From: Rhodobacter sp.
Lineage (GTDB): Bacteria > Pseudomonadota > Alphaproteobacteria > Rhodobacterales > Rhodobacteraceae
Direction of reading: 5' to 3'
Assembly: GCA_003536295.1 (NCBI GenBank)
Contig: DPZQ01000191.1
Span: 1 to 17,293 of the forward strand
DNA: 17,293 nucleotides
Shown here: positions 13,890 to 17,293 of the stretch, piece after piece
How positions within the stretch are numbered: the stretch's first letter is position 1
How the letters are laid out: each line of letters opens with the position of its first letter
The notes under the pieces: generated by a model
What the model was told of the DNA's origin: nothing
Databases searched by the model: none
The model's input: only the letters and a program-made list of their open reading frames with translations
Program-made: the position numbers and the translations under genes

Positions 13890-16091
13890 ATGGACAAGAA
13901 TGATCTAAGCAAATGCCCAGTAATGCATGGCGCAGTTACCAAAGCAGGCAAGGGTGGCACCTCAAGCCGCGATTGGTGGCCAAATCAGTTGAATTTGAAA
14001 ATTCTTAATCAAAATGCGCGCAAGAGCCATCCGATGGGTGCAGATTTTGATTATGCCGCGGAATTCAAAAAGTTAGATCTTGAGGCGCTAAAAAAAGACA
14101 TGCTGGACTTGATGACCACCTCACAAGAGTGGTGGCCTGCGGATTACGGCCATTACGGGCCATTTTTCATCCGCATGGCGTGGCACTCGGCGGGTACCTA
14201 CCGCACGGGCGATGGGCGCGGGGGTGCTGGTACGGGGATGCAGCGTTTTGCGCCGCTTAACAGCTGGCCAGACAACGGCAATCTTGACAAGGCACGCCGC
14301 TTGCTTTGGCCGCTCAAGCAAAAATATGGAGCTCAAATCTCTTGGGCTGATTTGATGATTTTCGCGGGAAATTGCGCGCTTGAATCTATGGGGTTCAAAA
14401 CCTTTGGCTTCGCAGGCGGGCGTGCCGATATGTGGGAGCCCGAGGAAGACATCTATTGGGGCGCAGAAAATGAATGGCTCGGCGATAATCGCTATAGCGG
14501 CGAACGCGATTTGGAAAACCCATTGGCGGCGGTACAAATGGGCCTGATCTATGTTAACCCCGAAGGGCCGAACGGCAATCCTGATCCTCTGGCTGCCGCG
14601 GTTGATATTCGTGAAACCTTTGCGCGCATGGCGATGAACGACGAAGAAACGGTGGCCCTGATCGCAGGTGGACACACGTTTGGTAAAGCCCACGGCGCAG
14701 GTGACGCGGCCCTTGTCGGCCCCGAGCCCGAAGCCGCACCCATCGAAGATTTGGGTTTTGGCTGGAAAAACGCTTTCAAAAGCGGCAAAGGGGCCCATAC
14801 TATCACGAGCGGCCTTGAAGGCGCTTGGACGAAAACACCTACAACCTGGGACAATGCCTATTTCGATACTTTGTTTGGCTATGAATGGGTCAAAACCAAA
14901 AGCCCAGCGGGGGCCACGCAATGGATCCCGACCGATGCCAGCGCCGCCCAAACCGTGCCAGATGCTCACGATGCAAGCAAGCGCCATGCGCCTGTCATGT
15001 TCACAACAGACCTCGCACTGCGTATGGATCCTCTTTACGGCCCCATTTCCAAATATTTCCACGAGAACCCCCAAGCCTTTGCGGATGCGTTTGCGCGCGC
15101 TTGGTTCAAACTGACCCATCGCGACATGGGTCCAAAAGCGCGTTATTTAGGCGCGATGGTTCCCTCTGAGACGTTGATCTGGCAAGACCCTTTACCTGCT
15201 CGCACCTATAAGCTGATTGACGTGGCAGATATTGCGGCTTTGAAGGCTGATCTTTTGGCCTCGGGGTTGACAGGGACGCAGATGGTGCGGACGGCTTGGG
15301 CTTCGGCCTCGACATTCCGCGGGTCTGATATGCGTGGCGGGGCCAATGGCGCACGCATTCGTTTGGCTCCGCAAAAAGACTGGGCTGCCAATGAACCGGC
15401 CGAGCTGGCGAAGATTTTGGCTAAACTTGAAACGGTACAACAAGCCTTTAACGCCAAGCAAACAGACGGCAAGCAAGTTTCGCTGGCCGATCTTATCGTG
15501 CTCGCAGGCGGGGTTGGAGTTGAGGCGGCAGCCAAAGCCGCAGGACACGCCATAAGCGTGCCCTTCACGCCTGGCCGTGTTGACGCGACCCAGGCCGACA
15601 CTGACGTAGAAAGCTTTGCCGTTCTTGAGCCCAACGCAGACGGTTTCCGCAACTACATTAAGACAACCTTTAGCGTTTCAGCCGAAGAAATGCTTCTTGA
15701 TAAAGCGCAGCTCTTGACCCTTTCAGCCGCTGAAATGACAGTTCTGGCCTCAGGTATACGGTCAATGGATGCCAATTTTGCACAAAGCCAAGATGGGGTA
15801 TTTACCAATCGCAAGGGCAGCTTATCGACTGATGTTTTGGTCAACCTCATGGATATCAACACCATTTGGACAGCAACCTCGGCCACTCAGACCAGCTTTG
15901 AAGGCCGCGACCGCGCCAGCGGAGCGGTGAAATGGACCGCATCGCGCGTTGATCTGGTCTTTGGGTCAAATTCACAACTGCGCGGCATTGCGGAGACTTA
16001 TGCGGCCTCAGACGCACAACAGCGTTTCACCCGCGACTTTGTTGCCGCTTGGGTCAAGGTGATGGAATTGGATCGTTTTGATTTATCCTAA
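13890..16091 (+). CDS. katG: Catalase-peroxidase KatG
   Basis: This 733-residue bifunctional heme enzyme breaks down hydrogen peroxide. The N-terminal catalytic half shows the distal triad R95, W98 and H99 in IRMAWHSAGTYR, the proximal heme ligand H262 in AGGHTFGKAHG, and the residues of the Met-Tyr-Trp crosslink: W98, Y221 (LIYVNPEGPNG) and M247 (FARMAMNDEE), with the Y-M distance equal to that of mycobacterial KatG. The second half is the usual heme-free duplicate domain (TAWASASTFRGSDMRGGANG). The start was set at ATG 13890 because ACGGAG lies 6 bases upstream and MDKNDLSKCPVMHG is the usual beginning; an upstream in-frame ATG at 13809 lacks a ribosome site. It is divergent from oxyR and should be induced by peroxide. 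The stop is followed by a hairpin. Confidence 0.97.
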   Translation: MDKNDLSKCPVMHGAVTKAGKGGTSSRDWWPNQLNLKILNQNARKSHPMGADFDYAAEFKKLDLEALKKDMLDLMTTSQEWWPADYGHYGPFFIRMAWHSAGTYRTGDGRGGAGTGMQRFAPLNSWPDNGNLDKARRLLWPLKQKYGAQISWADLMIFAGNCALESMGFKTFGFAGGRADMWEPEEDIYWGAENEWLGDNRYSGERDLENPLAAVQMGLIYVNPEGPNGNPDPLAAAVDIRETFARMAMNDEETVALIAGGHTFGKAHGAGDAALVGPEPEAAPIEDLGFGWKNAFKSGKGAHTITSGLEGAWTKTPTTWDNAYFDTLFGYEWVKTKSPAGATQWIPTDASAAQTVPDAHDASKRHAPVMFTTDLALRMDPLYGPISKYFHENPQAFADAFARAWFKLTHRDMGPKARYLGAMVPSETLIWQDPLPARTYKLIDVADIAALKADLLASGLTGTQMVRTAWASASTFRGSDMRGGANGARIRLAPQKDWAANEPAELAKILAKLETVQQAFNAKQTDGKQVSLADLIVLAGGVGVEAAAKAAGHAISVPFTPGRVDATQADTDVESFAVLEPNADGFRNYIKTTFSVSAEEMLLDKAQLLTLSAAEMTVLASGIRSMDANFAQSQDGVFTNRKGSLSTDVLVNLMDINTIWTATSATQTSFEGRDRASGAVKWTASRVDLVFGSNSQLRGIAETYAASDAQQRFTRDFVAAWVKVMELDRFDLS

Positions 16092-16111
16092 TCACTTGCA
16101 CTAGCATCTTT

Positions 16112-16140
16112 AGGGCCGACCCTTCGCAGGATTGGCCCTT
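16112..16140. terminator. Bidirectional terminator between katG and the aldolase gene
   Basis: AGGGCCGA (16112-16119) pairs with TTGGCCCT (16132-16139) including one G-T pair, around a 12-base loop. TTT follows on the plus strand and AAAG precedes on the other, so it may work for both convergent genes. It reaches up to the aldolase stop codon. Confidence 0.6.
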
Positions 16141-16967
16141 TATGCTTTTAGCCCAGCAATGATGGCACGCGCCTTCTCCGCCATGGGGCCTTTGGTCGCG
16201 CTTAAAATCTCGATTCGGTCAAAGCTTTGCGGATACTGGGCCAGCGTGTCACGTAACGCAGCGCCAAAGGTTTGACGCAACTCGGTTCCGATATTGAATT
16301 TGCAAATATGTGATCCCAAAGCCAGTTTGCGGCGCAGATCACCGCCTAAGCCCGAGCCGCCGTGCAGTACCAAAGGCACATCTGTCACGGCCTCAATCGC
16401 AGCCAAACGCTCAATATCAAACCCAGCGCTTGGACCTTCTTGCAAATGCAGATTGCCACAAGAAATAGCCATCGCGTCTACATTAGTTTCGGTAGCGAAA
16501 AGCGCCGCTTCTTTTGGATTGGTACCTTGCGAGGAGGCCCCTTTGGCATAACCGACCACACCGATCTCTCCCTCGCACGAGATGCCCGCTTGATGCGCCA
16601 TGGCCACTACTTTGGCGGTTTCACGGATATTGTCACGTAAAGGTAATAATGAGCCGTCAAACATCACCGAGCTAAAGCCCAAATCTACCGCCGCGCAGCA
16701 TTCTTCATACGAGGTGCCATGATCCAAATGAGCAACAACGGGCACTTGCGCATTTTGTGCCAAATGCAAAAACATTTTGGCCAAAATTGGTAAAGGAGTA
16801 TGGGAGCGGCAACCCGGCCCCGCCTGTAAAATGATCGGCATATTTTCTTGCTCGGCCGCTTGGACAAAGGCACACATATCCTCCCACCCCAGCGTAACCA
16901 CCCCACAAAGCGCGTAGCCCCCCTTAAACGCAGGTTGCAGCACCTCAGATAGGGTGACCAAGCTCAT
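16140..16967 (-). CDS. Class II (metal-dependent) aldolase, candidate 2-deoxy-5-keto-6-phosphogluconate aldolase
   Basis: This 275-residue aldolase belongs to the class II fructose-bisphosphate/ketose aldolase family (FbaA, KbaY, GatY, IolJ). The family blocks seen are VVAHLDHG (D82 catalytic, H83 metal), SVMFDGS, CEGEIG (131-136), VLHGGSG (H202 metal) and KFNIGTELRQ (N225 in phosphate binding). The histidine block reads AISCGNLHLQ (H174) rather than the more common xxHG pattern of KbaY/FbaA. The gene starts with ATG overlapping the iolB stop (ATGA), so the two are coupled. The context suggests that it cleaves 2-deoxy-5-keto-6-phosphogluconate in inositol breakdown, the IolJ step, but tagatose- or fructose-bisphosphate is possible. 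Confidence 0.75.
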   Translation of the reverse strand: MSLVTLSEVLQPAFKGGYALCGVVTLGWEDMCAFVQAAEQENMPIILQAGPGCRSHTPLPILAKMFLHLAQNAQVPVVAHLDHGTSYEECCAAVDLGFSSVMFDGSLLPLRDNIRETAKVVAMAHQAGISCEGEIGVVGYAKGASSQGTNPKEAALFATETNVDAMAISCGNLHLQEGPSAGFDIERLAAIEAVTDVPLVLHGGSGLGGDLRRKLALGSHICKFNIGTELRQTFGAALRDTLAQYPQSFDRIEILSATKGPMAEKARAIIAGLKA

Positions 16968-17293
16968 TTAAATTTCGCGATCATATCTTTGATGCCGGGA
17001 ATGGTCTCCAATTGAGCGGCATGACTATCTTGGAAATACTGCACCAAGGGGCGCTGCGACAGGCCGCCCAAAATTGTGAAATAATACATCTCATACCCAG
17101 GAAGCACCGCACAAGGATGATAACCATTGTCGATCAAAATGGTAGAACCGTTGACGATATGATAGGCATCGCCCGGCACTCCGTCTCCTCGCTGTAACAT
17201 TTGCAACCCAGATCCGTAATTGGGACGAAAGCGAAAATTATAGGTTTCATCATGGCGCGTTTCCACTGGTAGACGGTCAGTGTCATGCTTATG
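16964..17293 (-). CDS. iolB: 5-deoxy-glucuronate isomerase IolB (C-terminal part, cut by window edge)
   Basis: The last 109 residues of the protein are present; the frame continues past position 17293. It contains HKHDTDRLP at the window edge, DETYNFRFRP, LQMLQRGDGVPGDAY, and the cupin-type metal block NGYHPCAVLPGYEMYYFTILGG. These blocks follow the order in IolB (KHD...P.E..YY.R..P..GY, then GYHP...PGY.LYY...G), the isomerase that converts 5-deoxy-glucuronate to 5-dehydro-2-deoxygluconate in myo-inositol catabolism. The usual ETDDRSLDET block reads as the shorter RGDGVPGDAY here, so a related isomerase is possible. It overlaps the aldolase gene by 4 bases. Confidence 0.82.
   Translation of the reverse strand, partial: HKHDTDRLPVETRHDETYNFRFRPNYGSGLQMLQRGDGVPGDAYHIVNGSTILIDNGYHPCAVLPGYEMYYFTILGGLSQRPLVQYFQDSHAAQLETIPGIKDMIAKFK

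Noticed and set aside
14121..15119. Open frame of 332 codons on the strand opposite katG
   Set aside because: It lies wholly within katG, whose own frame carries all heme-ligand and crosslink motifs. The antisense translation shows no family pattern and is cysteine- and histidine-scattered, so it is a shadow.
1..17293. CRISPR arrays, tRNA or rRNA genes, transposase genes, phage or toxin-antitoxin modules, biosynthetic clusters
   Set aside because: No repeat-spacer pattern, cloverleaf or rRNA stretch, and none of the readable genes belongs to these classes.

Overview
The window looks like chromosomal DNA of a marine alphaproteobacterium of the roseobacter group (Rhodobacteraceae) with moderate GC for that group. 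The reasons are the tauABC proteins of roseobacter type, an OxyR-katG divergon, a PuuA-like glutamine synthetase, an iolB gene, two solute-binding-protein transporters, dense packing and short intergenic gaps. Species is not determined. I see no rRNA, tRNA, CRISPR, insertion sequence, phage gene or replication origin.

Layout. (1) Positions 1-1898, minus strand: a tripartite TRAP transporter, dctP (Tat-exported binding protein), dctQ and the first 38 codons of dctM. An intrinsic-terminator-like hairpin lies between dctP and dctQM. (2) 2221-6072, minus strand: a taurine-type ABC transporter, tauA (binding protein), tauB (ATPase) and tauC (permease). TauC carries a roughly 370-residue N-terminal addition. 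Again a strong hairpin follows the binding-protein gene, and the tauA-tauB gap also holds a perfect inverted repeat and two TAAGTCCA direct repeats that resemble a TauR-type (MocR family) site. (3) 6432-7706, plus strand and divergent from tauA: a type II (mitochondrial SQOR-like) sulfide:quinone oxidoreductase, followed by a DMT/EamA permease. (4) 8678-12296, minus strand: an orphan 81-residue protein, a gamma-glutamylputrescine-synthetase-like enzyme, a MATE exporter and a small YqaA/DedA-type membrane protein. (5) 12419-16091: an unidentified four-helix membrane protein (plus) that overlaps tail-to-tail with oxyR (minus), which diverges from katG (plus). A palindrome of LysR type lies in the oxyR-katG gap. 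(6) 16140-17293, minus strand: a class II aldolase translationally coupled to iolB (cut by the window edge), probably part of a myo-inositol catabolic operon.

The genes mainly serve uptake of small organic substrates (TRAP, taurine, inositol degradation, polyamine/amine glutamylation), sulfur and peroxide chemistry (SQR, KatG under OxyR) and export (EamA, MATE). No clearly undescribed multi-gene system is evident. The best items for a second look are the large extracytoplasmic domain fused to TauC, the regulatory DNA between tauA and tauB, the tau-sqr pairing, and the altered histidine position in the iolB-linked aldolase.
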